Source of the DNA: Pseudomonadota bacterium
Lineage (GTDB): Bacteria; Myxococcota; Myxococcia; Myxococcales; Myxococcaceae
Direction: 5' to 3'
Assembly (NCBI GenBank): GCA_023426545.1
Contig: JAFAAN010000058.1
Location: 1 to 64,000, forward strand
DNA: 64,000 nt
Shown here: piece by piece, positions 1-9,012 of the stretch
How positions within the stretch are numbered: the stretch's first letter is position 1
How the letters are laid out: every line of letters starts with the position of its first letter
The notes under the pieces: model-generated
Seen by the model: only the letters and a program-made list of their open reading frames with translations
What the model was told of the DNA's origin: nothing
The model's database searches: none
Made by a program: the position numbers and the translations under genes

Positions 1-2720
1 CCACGGCCCCGCGCCACGTCCGCCGGCGTCCCCTCGGCCACCAGCCGGCCGCCGTCGCGCCCGCCCACCGGCCCCAGGTCGATGACCCAGTCCGAGGCCT
101 TCATCACCGCCACGTCGTGGTCCACCACGAGCACGCTCGCGCCGCGGTCCACGAGCGCGTGCAGCGCCGCGATGACGTGCCGGACGTCCTCCGCGTGCAG
201 GCCCGCGCTGGGCTCGTCGATGAGGAACAGCGTCCCCGCCGCCTCGCTGGCCAGCGCCCGCGCCAGCTTCAGGCGCTGCGCCTCGCCGCCCGACAGCGTG
301 GACAGCGGCTGCCCCAGCGGCAGGTAGCCCAGGCCCAGCCGCGCCACCGGCCCCAGCGTGCGCTGGAGGGCCGCGTCGCCGCCGAAGTGCTGGAGCACCT
401 CGGCCACCGTCATCTCCAGCACCTGGGCCACGCTGAAGCCCTGGTGCCGGACGGCGAGCACCTCTTCCTTGAAGCGCCGGCCACGGCACACCGCGCACAG
501 CAGCGCCACGTCGGCGAGGAACTGCATCTCCACCGTCTCGTAGCCCTCCCCCGCGCAGGCCTCGCAGCGCCCCTTGTCCACGTTGAAAGAGAAGTGCGCC
601 GCCGTGAGGCCGCGCACCTCGGCGTCGGGCTCGGAGGCGAAGCGCTCGCGCAGCCGGTCCCACGCCTTGGTGTACGTGGCCGCGTTGCCGCGCGACGTCC
701 GGCCCAGCGGGGACTGGTCCACCAGGGTGACGGCCTTCACCGCCTCCATGCCCTCCACCGCATCCACGGCGCCGGGGGCCTCCACGTCCTTCACGCCCAG
801 CCGCCGCGCCAGGTGCCGGTACAGCACCTCGTCCATCAGCGTGCTCTTGCCCGAGCCGCTGGGCCCCGTCACCGCGCACATCACGCCCAGGGGCACGCGC
901 ACCGTCAGGTCCTTGAGGTTGTGCTCGCGGGCGCCCCGAATCACCAGCTCCCCGGTGCGCGGGCGCGGCGTGCGCGCCTCCGTGTCCATGCCCGCCAGCA
1001 GCCGGCCCGTGGGCAGGTCCCCCTTCTTCGCCAGGGCCTCCGGCGTGCCATCGAAGACGAGCTGGCCCCCCTGCTTTCCCGCCCCGGGGCCCAGCTCCAG
1101 CACGCGATGCGCCGAGCGGATGATCAGCGGGTCATGCTCGATGACCAGCGCGATGTTGCCCCGCTCCGCCAGCTCGGCGATGGCCTCCGTCAGCGGCGGC
1201 ACGTCGCCCGGGTGCAGGCCCACGGTGGGCTCATCCAGCACGAAGAGCGCGCCCGTGAGGGACGTGCCCAGCGCGGCCGTCAGGGAGACGCGCTGCGCCT
1301 CGCCGCCCGACAGCGTGCGCGCGGGCCGGTCCAGCGTGAGGTAGCCCAGGCCCACCCGCTGGAGGTAGCGCAGCCGGCCCGCCAGCTCGCGCCGCGCCAG
1401 CTCGCCCTGCCCCGTCGTGGTGCGCAGCGCGTCCAGCCGGGCCAGCGCGTCCGTCAGCTCCAGGTGGTGCCATGAGGGCAGGTCCAGCCCGCCCACGCGG
1501 TACGCGCGCGCCTGCGCGTTGAGGCGCCCGCCGCCGCAGCTCTCGCACAGCGAATAGGCGCGGTAGCGGGCCAGCAGCACGCGCACGTGCATCTTGTACG
1601 TGCGGCCCTCCATCCACCGGAACCACGCGCGCACGCCCGGGTACGCGCGCCCCTCGTCATAGTCGCCCTCCCCCTCCAGCACCGACTCGCGCTGCGCGGG
1701 CGTCAGCGCGCCCCAGGGCTTGTCCCAGGGGATGCGCCGCGCCTGGCACCAGCGCTGGAGCATGCCCCGCTCCCACGACGTGGACGGGCCGGACCAGGGG
1801 CGGATGGCGCCCTGGGCCAGGCTCAGCTCGGGGTTCGGAATCACCTTGCCCCAGTCGATGCCGATGGTGCGGCCGAACCCACGGCACGCGGCGCACGCGC
1901 CCACCGGGGACTGGTAGCTGAAGAGGCCGGGCCGCGCGGGCTCGAACTCCACCGCGCACTTCGGGCACACGAGGCCGCGCCGCAGCCGGTGGGGGGCGCT
2001 CTGGCCGGGAACGAACAGGTGCGCCTCGCCGTCCGCGCGGGACCACGCGTCCTCCAGTGCCTGCGTCACCCGCGACAGCTGCGCGCCCGTCAGCTTCACC
2101 CGGTCCACCACCACGCGCGCCACGCCGGCCGGGTCGGTCGCCTCGGCGGGCCGGAGCGACTCCAGCTCCTTCACCTCGCCCTGCACCATCAGCCGGTGGT
2201 AGCCGTCCTTGAGCAGCCGGGCCCGCGCGTCCAGGAAGGCCGCCGTGTCGGGGATGCGCAGCGGGAAGGTGAGGACGGCCTGCGCGTCGGGGTGCTCGCG
2301 GATGGCCGCGGCCGCCGCCACGCGCGCGTCGGTGCGCACCGCCTCCACGCCGCAGGCTCCACAGACGGGCACCGCCTCGCGGGTGAAGAGCGCGGACAGG
2401 TACGGCTCCACGTCCGCCAGCGTGGCCACCGTGGAGCGCGAGCTCTTCACCGGCGCGCGCCGGTCCACCGCCACACCGGCGGCCACGGGCTCCAGCGCGT
2501 CCATCGGCGGCCGCTCCAGCCGCTCGAGGAACTGGCGGGCGTACGGGCTGAAGCTCTCCACGAAGCGCCGCTGCCCCTCGGCGTAGAGGGTGTCGAGCGC
2601 CAGGCTCGACTTGCCAGCGCCGGAGACGCCGGTGACGCAGACGAACTCTCCTTCCGAGAGGTCGACCGACAGGTCCTTCAGGTTGTGCGTGCGCGCACCG
2701 GCGAGGTGGGTCTTGTGCAT
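1..2720 (-). CDS. uvrA: UvrA-family excinuclease ABC ATPase (3' end cut by window)
   Basis: DNA-damage recognition ATPase of nucleotide excision repair. Reading the minus strand from ATG at 2720 gives 906 codons with no stop before the window edge. Two complete ABC halves are visible: Walker A GVSGAGKSS at residues 31-39 and GPSGSGKST near 617, with LSGGEAQR signatures near 468 and 806 and Walker B regions LDEPTVGLHP and IDEPSAGLH. CxxC pairs (VCGAC near 120, VCPKC, ACAAC, LCESC, RCEAC, LCAVC) mark the zinc modules. The last visible residues match the usual UvrA tail (GRLVAEGTP), so a standard 940-residue protein would be nearly complete. The first half, with VDRRAPVKSSRSTVAT after the insertion region, is unlike Escherichia coli UvrA and recalls the tandem-duplicated long UvrA of Chlamydia; the edge hides whether a second copy follows. 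No clear ribosome site precedes 2720. Confidence 0.9.
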   Translation of the reverse strand, partial: MHKTHLAGARTHNLKDLSVDLSEGEFVCVTGVSGAGKSSLALDTLYAEGQRRFVESFSPYARQFLERLERPPMDALEPVAAGVAVDRRAPVKSSRSTVATLADVEPYLSALFTREAVPVCGACGVEAVRTDARVAAAAAIREHPDAQAVLTFPLRIPDTAAFLDARARLLKDGYHRLMVQGEVKELESLRPAEATDPAGVARVVVDRVKLTGAQLSRVTQALEDAWSRADGEAHLFVPGQSAPHRLRRGLVCPKCAVEFEPARPGLFSYQSPVGACAACRGFGRTIGIDWGKVIPNPELSLAQGAIRPWSGPSTSWERGMLQRWCQARRIPWDKPWGALTPAQRESVLEGEGDYDEGRAYPGVRAWFRWMEGRTYKMHVRVLLARYRAYSLCESCGGGRLNAQARAYRVGGLDLPSWHHLELTDALARLDALRTTTGQGELARRELAGRLRYLQRVGLGYLTLDRPARTLSGGEAQRVSLTAALGTSLTGALFVLDEPTVGLHPGDVPPLTEAIAELAERGNIALVIEHDPLIIRSAHRVLELGPGAGKQGGQLVFDGTPEALAKKGDLPTGRLLAGMDTEARTPRPRTGELVIRGAREHNLKDLTVRVPLGVMCAVTGPSGSGKSTLMDEVLYRHLARRLGVKDVEAPGAVDAVEGMEAVKAVTLVDQSPLGRTSRGNAATYTKAWDRLRERFASEPDAEVRGLTAAHFSFNVDKGRCEACAGEGYETVEMQFLADVALLCAVCRGRRFKEEVLAVRHQGFSVAQVLEMTVAEVLQHFGGDAALQRTLGPVARLGLGYLPLGQPLSTLSGGEAQRLKLARALASEAAGTLFLIDEPSAGLHAEDVRHVIAALHALVDRGASVLVVDHDVAVMKASDWVIDLGPVGGRDGGRLVAEGTPADVARGR

Positions 2721-2836
2721 ACGGGTGGCACGTTTAACGACTGGACACTCCGCAGCCAATCACAACTGCGCGGCGCACGGCGGGCCGCCGCCTCCCTGGC
2801 CGGGCGTGGTCCGGACGGCCGGGGCCCAGGGCCCGC

Positions 2837-3427
2837 TCAGGCGCCGGTCCACCACACGCGCAGCACGTACCCCGAAACCTGCCGCTCCAGCACGTCCACC
2901 TGCGGCGTCACCTGGGTGCGCCGGAGGACGGCCTCCACCACCCCCGCGACGAAGTCCGGCAGCGGGTCCGGGTCCACGACGCGGATGCGCCACTCCCCCG
3001 CCTGCACCGGCTCCAGCAGCATCTTCATGTCCTCGCGGCCCGCGCGCAGGTACGTGGGCAGCCGCGTCAGACACCGCTCCGTCCCCAGCAGTGGCGCGGC
3101 GGTGGCGAAGATGCGGCCCACCAGCGTCTGCGCGAAGCCGTCCACGTAGCGGTGCCCCAGGGCGCGGTTGGCCGCCTCGGGCGTCTGCGCCGCGTAGGCA
3201 TGACGGCGGGCCACGCCCAGCGCCGCGCGCCACACCGTGAGCGGGTAGTACTCCTGCGCCGCGTCCATGTCGTAGCCAACGTCTCTCAGCGACTGGGCGA
3301 AGGCCCCCTGGGGCCTCAGCGCATGGACGAAGAGTCCTTCGAAGTTCCGCCGGGGCACCTGAACCGGCAGCGGCGGCGGCTTCTGCGGCTCGCTGGCTGC
3401 CTTGTCATCCACGCCCCACCGGTCCAT
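2837..3427 (-). CDS. DUF2378/TIGR02265 family protein (Myxococcales-specific)
   Basis: A 196-residue protein of the TIGR02265/DUF2378 paralogous family, which is known essentially only from Myxococcales and has no assigned function. Recognised from the family pattern: RNFEGLF near the N-terminus, DVGYDMDAAQEYYPLTVW in the middle, GHRYVDGFAQTLVGR, then LPTYLRAGREDMK and a C-terminal half with PDFVAGVVEAVLRR. The open frame runs up to 3550, but ATG 3427 is preceded by GGGGGAG at good spacing and gives the family's usual length, so I chose it. It is divergent from the double-receiver gene at 3580 with about 150 bases between; members often lie beside signalling genes. Confidence 0.85.
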   Translation of the reverse strand: MDRWGVDDKAASEPQKPPPLPVQVPRRNFEGLFVHALRPQGAFAQSLRDVGYDMDAAQEYYPLTVWRAALGVARRHAYAAQTPEAANRALGHRYVDGFAQTLVGRIFATAAPLLGTERCLTRLPTYLRAGREDMKMLLEPVQAGEWRIRVVDPDPLPDFVAGVVEAVLRRTQVTPQVDVLERQVSGYVLRVWWTGA

Positions 3428-3579
3428 GCGCTCCCCCAATCTCCACCGGTCCACCACGGTCCAGCGGACAGTGTAACAGCCCGGGCGATTCGTCACCTCC
3501 ACGGCATCCCCGCTCGGCCCCCGCTTCTCCAACACCAGACGCCGTGTCACGATACATGGCTGTCTTCGCGAGGAGTCCC

Positions 3580-4539
3580 ATGCGCGTCCTGATTGTCACC
3601 CAGGGGGGAGGGGCGGACCTGGCGCCACTCGAGTCCCGGCTGCGTGAGCAGGGACACACGGTGCTCTCCGTGACGCGGGAGGCTGACGTGCCAGCAGCCT
3701 GGCGCGGTGGCACCTGCGGACTCGTGTTCGTGGACGCGCGGGAAGACGTCTCCCGCGTCCCGCTGGTGCGCGCGCTGCGCAGCCTCCCCGGCGCGGAGGC
3801 GTCGGTGCTGATGCTCGTGGGACACCGCGGCGGGCTGGGCGCGCTGCGGCCCGCGCTGAACGCCGGTGCGGATGACCTGCTGACGTGGCCGCTGGACGAC
3901 GAGGAGCTGGCGCTGCGGCTGGAGCTCGCCAGCCGCCGCCACGCCCGGCGCGAGGAGCGCATGGGCACGGTGCGCGGCGTCGTCCAGGACTTGAAATCGA
4001 ACAGCCGGATGGGCCCAGCGGAGCGCGCGGAAGTGGACATCCGGCAGGTCCTCGGGTCCCCCCTCGAAACCAGCGAGGCAGGCAGGGGCGCCCCCTTCCA
4101 GGTGCTGCTGCCGTCCTCCCAGCGGGCGGCGGGCCCACCGCCTCCACTGCCGCCCGCTCCCATGGAGAAGCGCGGACGCCTGCTGGTGGTGGACGACGAG
4201 CCGCGCGTGTGCACGGCGCTGGGGCGCACCCTGGGGCCGCACCATGACGTCACCCTCGCCACCCGCGCCCAGGAGGCCCTGGACCGCATCGAGGCCGGTG
4301 AGCGCTTCGACGTCATCTTCTGCGACCTGATGATGCCCGGCATGAGCGGGATGGACTTCTATGCCGCCCTGCGCGCCCGCCACCCCGAGCAGGCCGAGCG
4401 GGTCATCTTCCTCACCGGCGGCGCGGTGACACAGCAGGCCCGCACCTTCCTGGAGTCGGTGCCCAGCCCACATCTAGAAAAGCCCTTCGCTGGCAGGGAA
4501 CTCCTCTCCCTGATCCAGGAACGCCTCGCGCACGCGTAG
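3580..4539 (+). CDS. Tandem receiver-domain response regulator without output domain
   Basis: 319 residues with two receiver modules joined by a Pro-rich linker (about 185-196). The C-terminal receiver (198-319) is canonical: acidic pair D205-D206, phosphoacceptor D249 in FCDLMMPGM, T279 and K301 in EKPF. The N-terminal receiver (1-115) looks degenerate: an acceptor-like D52 exists (FVDAREDV), but the acidic pair is missing and the KP lysine is replaced in LTWPLDDEE. No DNA-binding or enzymatic output follows, so it should act by protein contact, as a phospho-sink or adaptor. Start ATG 3580 is set by AGGAG 4-5 bases upstream; GTG 3544 and ATG 3556 are in frame but lack a site. No partner kinase adjoins. 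Confidence 0.85.
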   Translation: MRVLIVTQGGGADLAPLESRLREQGHTVLSVTREADVPAAWRGGTCGLVFVDAREDVSRVPLVRALRSLPGAEASVLMLVGHRGGLGALRPALNAGADDLLTWPLDDEELALRLELASRRHARREERMGTVRGVVQDLKSNSRMGPAERAEVDIRQVLGSPLETSEAGRGAPFQVLLPSSQRAAGPPPPLPPAPMEKRGRLLVVDDEPRVCTALGRTLGPHHDVTLATRAQEALDRIEAGERFDVIFCDLMMPGMSGMDFYAALRARHPEQAERVIFLTGGAVTQQARTFLESVPSPHLEKPFAGRELLSLIQERLAHA

Positions 4540-4838
4540 CGAATTGTCGACCTGTGGAAGATTTGGACAGGCCCCCGAAGCCCCTGTCCCTATCCTCCCC
4601 ACCCTCCCAGACCCGTGGGCCGGGAACCGTTCACCCCCTGGGGGACGCGATCCGGTTTTCCTGGAACCAGCGACACCCCCAAGCACATAACGTACTGGAA
4701 TCACAGCGATTTTCCCGTGACGGATTCAAGTGAGCCGTGCTGGTACGCGGGTTGCTGAAGCACTGACGCGCCGCACCGCGTGTCCACGCGGCGCGTGCGG
4801 TCGGGGCGGCGCCCCTACTCACACGGAGGCACTCGGAC
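4540..4838. other. Intergenic region upstream of opgG
   Basis: About 300 bases without a supported gene. Just after the receiver gene there is a GGACAGG/CCTGTCC inverted repeat (4565-4571 with 4583-4589, 11-base loop) with no T-run, a weak terminator candidate. The opgG-proximal part holds two hairpins (separate entry). No convincing -35/-10 pair was found by eye. Confidence 0.5.
4766..4815 (+). promoter_or_regulatory. Two hairpins in the presumed opgG 5' leader
   Basis: ACGCGCCGC (4766-4774) pairs perfectly with GCGGCGCGT (4788-4796), and GGGGC (4803-4807) pairs with GCCCC (4811-4815). Both sit just upstream of the GGAGG ribosome site (4825-4829) of opgG. They could be a translational or transcriptional control element, but in a 70% GC genome such stems arise by chance; no T-run follows. 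Confidence 0.35.
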
Positions 4839-6434
4839 GTGACGTCGTTGCGGCAGAAAGCGTTGAGGCTGGGTGCGCCGTGGCTGTGCGCGGTGGCGGT
4901 GGCGTCGAGCGGCGCCGCGGTGGCGCGCGAGCCCACCTCGGTGAAGCCCAAGCCCCCGTCCATGAAGGGCACGACGGCCTTCTCCACGGCGACGGTGGTG
5001 GAGCGCGCGCGAGCGCTGGCGGCCCAGCCCTACCTGCCGCCGCCGAAGTCGCTGCCGGAGGCGTACACCCAGCTCAACTACGACCAGTACCGCGACATCC
5101 GCTTCCGTCCGGAGCGGGCGTACTGGCGCGACGCGGGCCTGCCCTTCCAGGTGCAGTTCTTCCACCCCGGCTTCCTCTTCCCCTCGCCGGTGGCGATGAA
5201 CGTCGTGGAGGCGGGACGCTCGCAGCCGCTGCGCTTCTCCCAGGACCTCTTCAGCTACGGCAAGGTCGTCAACAAGACGGCCCTGCCCCGCAGCGGCGTG
5301 GACGGCTTCGCGGGCCTGCGCTTCCACCACCCGCTCAACCGCCCGGACATCTTCGACGAGGTGGCGGTGTTCCAGGGCGCCAGCTACTTCCGCTCGCTGG
5401 GCCAGGGCAACCTCTACGGCCTGTCCGCGCGTGGCGTCGCCATCGACACCGCGCAGCCGAGCCCCGAGGAGTTCCCCGCGTTCCGCGAGTTCTGGCTGGA
5501 GCGCCCGGCGTCCGGCGCGGACCGGGTGGTGGTGCACGCGCTGATGGACGGCCCCAGCATCACCGGCGCCTACCGCTTCACCATCATCCCCGGCACGCGC
5601 ACGGTGATGGAGGTGGAGGCCACGCTCTTCTCCCGCCGCGCCATCGAGAACCTGGGCGTAGCGCCGCTCACCAGCATGTACCTGTTCGGTGAGAACGACC
5701 GGGCCCGGTTCGACGACTTCCGGCCGGAGGTCCACGACTCGGACGGCCTCTTCGTCTGGACCTACGACGGCGAGCAGCTGTGGCGCCCGCTTCAGAACCC
5801 GCGGCAGGTGCGCACCTCCAGCTTCCGCGCGGACAGCCCGCGCGCCTTCGGCCTGCTGCAGCGGGACACGGCGTTCCACAACTACGAGGACCTGGAGGCC
5901 CACTACGAGCGGCGCCCCAGCGCCTGGGTGGAGCCCGTGGGCGAGTGGGGCCCCGGCGCGGTGCGGCTGGTGGAGATTCCGACGCCGGACGAGACGCACG
6001 ACAACATCGTCGCCTTCTGGGTGCCGGACGCGCCGCTCGTGCCGGGCACGCCGCTGCGCGTCGCCTACCGCCTGCACTGGGGCGCCCAGTCGCCCTGGGA
6101 GAGCACTGGCGGCGTCGTCACCTCCACGCGCATCGCCTCCGCCATCACCCCGGGCATGCCCGTGGGCGAGGGCGTCACGCCCGCCACGCGCCGCTTCATC
6201 CTCGACTTCTCGCGGACCGCCCGCGCCGAGGACGGGCCGGTGGAGGCCGTCATCACCGCCGCCAAGGGGCAGGTGCTGCGCTCCACCATCCAGCGCCATG
6301 AGCCCTCCGGTGGCTGGCGCACCACCTTCGAGCTGGAGCCCGACGGAACCAGCGAACCCATCGAGCTGCGCGCCTTCCTGCGGCGCGGTTCGGAGACCCT
6401 CACCGAGACCTGGAGCTATCTATGGATTCCGTGA
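4839..6434 (+). CDS. opgG: Glucan biosynthesis protein G, periplasmic (OpgG/MdoG)
   Basis: 531-residue periplasmic protein needed to build or release branched osmoregulated periplasmic glucans from the linear backbone made by OpgH. N-terminal Sec signal peptide (hydrophobic stretch APWLCAVAVASSGAAVA, cleavage after about residue 29). The body follows the MdoG fold family: QLNYDQYRDIRF near residue 75, FHPGFLF, then SSYFR-like QGASYFRSLGQGNLYGLSARG, and a C-terminal Ig-like half ending in SYLWIP. Start is GTG 4839, supported by GGAGG 9 bases upstream. It overlaps the next small gene by 13 bases, and opgH follows, giving the classic opgGH arrangement with one inserted gene. Confidence 0.93.
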   Translation: MTSLRQKALRLGAPWLCAVAVASSGAAVAREPTSVKPKPPSMKGTTAFSTATVVERARALAAQPYLPPPKSLPEAYTQLNYDQYRDIRFRPERAYWRDAGLPFQVQFFHPGFLFPSPVAMNVVEAGRSQPLRFSQDLFSYGKVVNKTALPRSGVDGFAGLRFHHPLNRPDIFDEVAVFQGASYFRSLGQGNLYGLSARGVAIDTAQPSPEEFPAFREFWLERPASGADRVVVHALMDGPSITGAYRFTIIPGTRTVMEVEATLFSRRAIENLGVAPLTSMYLFGENDRARFDDFRPEVHDSDGLFVWTYDGEQLWRPLQNPRQVRTSSFRADSPRAFGLLQRDTAFHNYEDLEAHYERRPSAWVEPVGEWGPGAVRLVEIPTPDETHDNIVAFWVPDAPLVPGTPLRVAYRLHWGAQSPWESTGGVVTSTRIASAITPGMPVGEGVTPATRRFILDFSRTARAEDGPVEAVITAAKGQVLRSTIQRHEPSGGWRTTFELEPDGTSEPIELRAFLRRGSETLTETWSYLWIP

Positions 6435-6925
6435 CGACGCCGAACACCTGCCCCTCCGTGACGCCTGCGTGGTTCCGTCCGGAGACGTGCGTGGCGCTCG
6501 ACGCCTTCTTCCAGGGCTTCGGCTTCGAAGCCGCCGAGGACCTGGCCGCGCTGGCCGCCTGGGCGCTGGAAGGAGTCACCGCGTCCAACGTGAAGCCGCA
6601 GGCCGCGGTGGCCCTGGCCCGGGCGCGCATGGAGACGTGGCTGACGCGCGTGCTGGACATGGACGTGGTGGGCGACGGCCGGCTGCTGACGCAGGGCCGC
6701 GCGGCCTTCGTCCTCTGCGATGGCGCCCGCTTCGGCGCCGCCGTCCTCACGCGGGACGCGGTGCCGCGCGAGCTGGCCCGCGCCCTGCGCGCCTCGGTGC
6801 CCGTGCCGACCCCGGCGCAGGTCGTCACGCAGATGCCGGAGCAGCAGCTGGTGCTGTGGCCGCTGGGTGAGCGGCTGCGCCGCTGGCTGCGCGCCGGCGA
6901 GCCCGGCATGTCCATCTCCCGCTGA
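6422..6925 (+). CDS. Hypothetical protein between opgG and opgH
   Basis: A 167-residue soluble protein I do not recognise. It begins inside the last codons of opgG (13-base overlap, GGAG about 8 bases upstream of ATG 6422), so it is probably translationally coupled. The sequence is Ala/Leu-rich and mostly helical in character, with no signal peptide, no membrane segment and no clear motif; C-terminal half contains LVLWPLGERLRRWLR. Codon use matches its neighbours. Its fixed place inside a glucan operon suggests a role in assembly or control of OpgH, but this is inference from context only. Confidence 0.75.
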   Translation: MDSVTTPNTCPSVTPAWFRPETCVALDAFFQGFGFEAAEDLAALAAWALEGVTASNVKPQAAVALARARMETWLTRVLDMDVVGDGRLLTQGRAAFVLCDGARFGAAVLTRDAVPRELARALRASVPVPTPAQVVTQMPEQQLVLWPLGERLRRWLRAGEPGMSISR

Positions 6926-6965
6926 CGCCGCCCTCCGCCCCGGAGGCCCTTCGCCAGGTCCCGCC

Positions 6966-8999
6966 ATGCACGCTCATTCGTTCTCACCGGAGAGCGCCGG
7001 CATCCGGCGTGTCCTCGTCCTGGGGCTGGCCGCCGTGTCCACCGCCGCGGGCACGTGGGAGATGCACCGCCTGCTGAGCGCGCGCGGCACCACCGTCCCG
7101 GAAGGGGTGCTGCTGGCGTTCTTCATCCTGTGCTTCGGGTGGATTGCGCTGTCCTTCTGGACGGCGGTGGCCGGCTTCATCCAGCTCGCCGTGAGAAAGC
7201 GCCTGCCCGGCCTGCGCTGGCCCACGGCGGACGAGTCCGCCGCGCGGCTCGCCTCGCGCACCTCGGTGGTGATGCCCATCCACAACGAGGACCCGGCCTC
7301 CGTCTTCGCCAACGTGCAGGCCACCTACGAGTCCGTGGCGGCCACCGGGCAGTTGGACGCCTTCGACTTCTACATCCTCAGCGACTCCACCCGCCCCGAG
7401 GCGTGGATCGCCGAGGAGCTGGCGTGGGCGGACCTGTGCCGCCGCGTGGGAGGCCAGGGCCGCATCTTCTACCGGCGCCGCACGGACAACACCGGCAAGA
7501 AGGCCGGCAACCTCCAGGACTTCTGCGAGCGCTGGGGCCGCCACTACGACTTCACGGTGGTGCTGGACGCCGACAGCCTGATGGACGGCCGCACCCTGGT
7601 GACGATGGCGCGGCTGATGGAGCTCAACCCGCGCGTGGGCATCCTCCAGGCGCCGCCGCTGAACGTGGGCCGCAGCACCCTCTTCGCCCGCCTGCAGCAG
7701 TTCGCCGGCCGCGTGTACGGCCCGGTGGTGGCAGCGGGCGCGGCGGCGTGGCAGCTGGGCGAGTCCAACTACTGGGGCCACAACGCCATCATCCGCACGG
7801 AGGCCTTCATCCAGCACTGCGGCCTGCCGGTGCTCCCCGGGCAACAGCCCTTCGGCGGCCACATCCTCAGCCACGACTTCGTGGAGGCCGCGCTGATGCG
7901 CCGCGCGGGCTACACCGTGTGGCTGGTGACGGAGCTGGGCGGCAGCTTCGAGCAGCCGCCTCCCAGCCTGCTGGACTACGCGCAGCGAGACCGCCGCTGG
8001 TGCCAGGGCAACCTGCAGCACCTGAGCCTGGTGGCCGCCGGCGGCCTGCACCCCATCAGCCGGGGCCACTTCCTAATGGGGGTGATGTCCTACGCGGCGT
8101 CGCCGCTGTGGCTGCTCTTCCTGGTGTCCGGGCTGGTGGCGGGCCTCTACGACGGGTGGCTGTCCTTCGCCCAGCCGCACCTGCTGGAGGACCTGGCGCC
8201 GGACGCGATGGCCTTCGACGCCGAGGGCGCCGTGCGGCTGTTCACCGTGTCCATGGCCATGCTCTTCGCCCCCAAGCTCTTCGGGCTGGTGCTGGCGCTC
8301 GCCACCCCGCGGGACGCGGCCCTCATGGGCGGGCGGGCGCGGCTGGTGGCGAGCGTGCTGCTGGAGAGCGTGCTGGCCACGCTGATGGCGCCGGTGATGA
8401 TGCTGTTCCAGTCGCACTTCGTCTTCGGCACGCTGCTGGGCTACCGGGTGACGTGGTCCAGCCAGCAGCGCGATGACGCCGACCTGCCGTGGTCCGAGGC
8501 GGCCCGCCGGCACGCCGTCCACACCGCCGTGGGCGGGGGCATGGCCGCGGTGGCGTACTTCCTGTCGCCCGGGCTGCTGCTGTGGCTGTCGCCCGTGGTG
8601 GCGGGGCTCCTGCTGTCCATCCCCCTCTCCGTCTTCACGTCCCGCGCGTCGCTGGGGACGTGGCTGGAGCGGCGCGGGCTGCTCGTCATCCCCGAGGAGA
8701 CGGAGCCGCCCCGCGTGCTGGAGCGGGCGCGCGAGGTGGCCGAGGAGTTCGCGCTGGAGCCGGTGACGGACGCGGTGGAGCGCGTCATCTCCGACGCCAA
8801 GGCGCACGCGCTGCACCTGGCGCTGCTGGAGTCCCAGGCCACGCCGGCCGCCGTGCCCATGGCGCTGGCCTCCGCGCGGCGCAAGCTGCTGGGCGGCGGC
8901 GTGGAGCCGCTGACCCCTCCGGAGAAGAACGCGGTGCTGCTGGACGCGCACACGCTGACCGAGGCCCGCGAGCGCCGGCTGACGCTCGCGGTCTCCTGA
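6966..8999 (+). CDS. opgH: Glucans biosynthesis glucosyltransferase H (OpgH/MdoH)
   Basis: 677-residue inner-membrane GT2 family glucosyltransferase that polymerises the beta-1,2-linked backbone of osmoregulated periplasmic glucans from UDP-glucose. Two membrane segments near the N-terminus (about residues 12-32 and 45-65), a cytoplasmic catalytic domain with MPIHNEDP, DSTRPE, DADSLMDG, SHDFVEAALMRRAGY and the QRDRRWCQGN (QxxRW) motif, then several C-terminal membrane segments (roughly 385-550). It is shorter at the N-terminus than the E. coli protein (about 850 residues), lacking the long cytoplasmic extension used there for FtsZ and ACP contacts. ATG 6966 lies 40 bases after the previous stop; frame upstream of it is not protein-like. 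Confidence 0.93.
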   Translation: MHAHSFSPESAGIRRVLVLGLAAVSTAAGTWEMHRLLSARGTTVPEGVLLAFFILCFGWIALSFWTAVAGFIQLAVRKRLPGLRWPTADESAARLASRTSVVMPIHNEDPASVFANVQATYESVAATGQLDAFDFYILSDSTRPEAWIAEELAWADLCRRVGGQGRIFYRRRTDNTGKKAGNLQDFCERWGRHYDFTVVLDADSLMDGRTLVTMARLMELNPRVGILQAPPLNVGRSTLFARLQQFAGRVYGPVVAAGAAAWQLGESNYWGHNAIIRTEAFIQHCGLPVLPGQQPFGGHILSHDFVEAALMRRAGYTVWLVTELGGSFEQPPPSLLDYAQRDRRWCQGNLQHLSLVAAGGLHPISRGHFLMGVMSYAASPLWLLFLVSGLVAGLYDGWLSFAQPHLLEDLAPDAMAFDAEGAVRLFTVSMAMLFAPKLFGLVLALATPRDAALMGGRARLVASVLLESVLATLMAPVMMLFQSHFVFGTLLGYRVTWSSQQRDDADLPWSEAARRHAVHTAVGGGMAAVAYFLSPGLLLWLSPVVAGLLLSIPLSVFTSRASLGTWLERRGLLVIPEETEPPRVLERAREVAEEFALEPVTDAVERVISDAKAHALHLALLESQATPAAVPMALASARRKLLGGGVEPLTPPEKNAVLLDAHTLTEARERRLTLAVS

Positions 9000-9012
9000 G
9001 CGCCGGCGCGGC

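Noticed and set aside
117..1475. 452-codon plus-strand frame
   Set aside because: Antisense to uvrA, whose two ABC halves are unmistakable.
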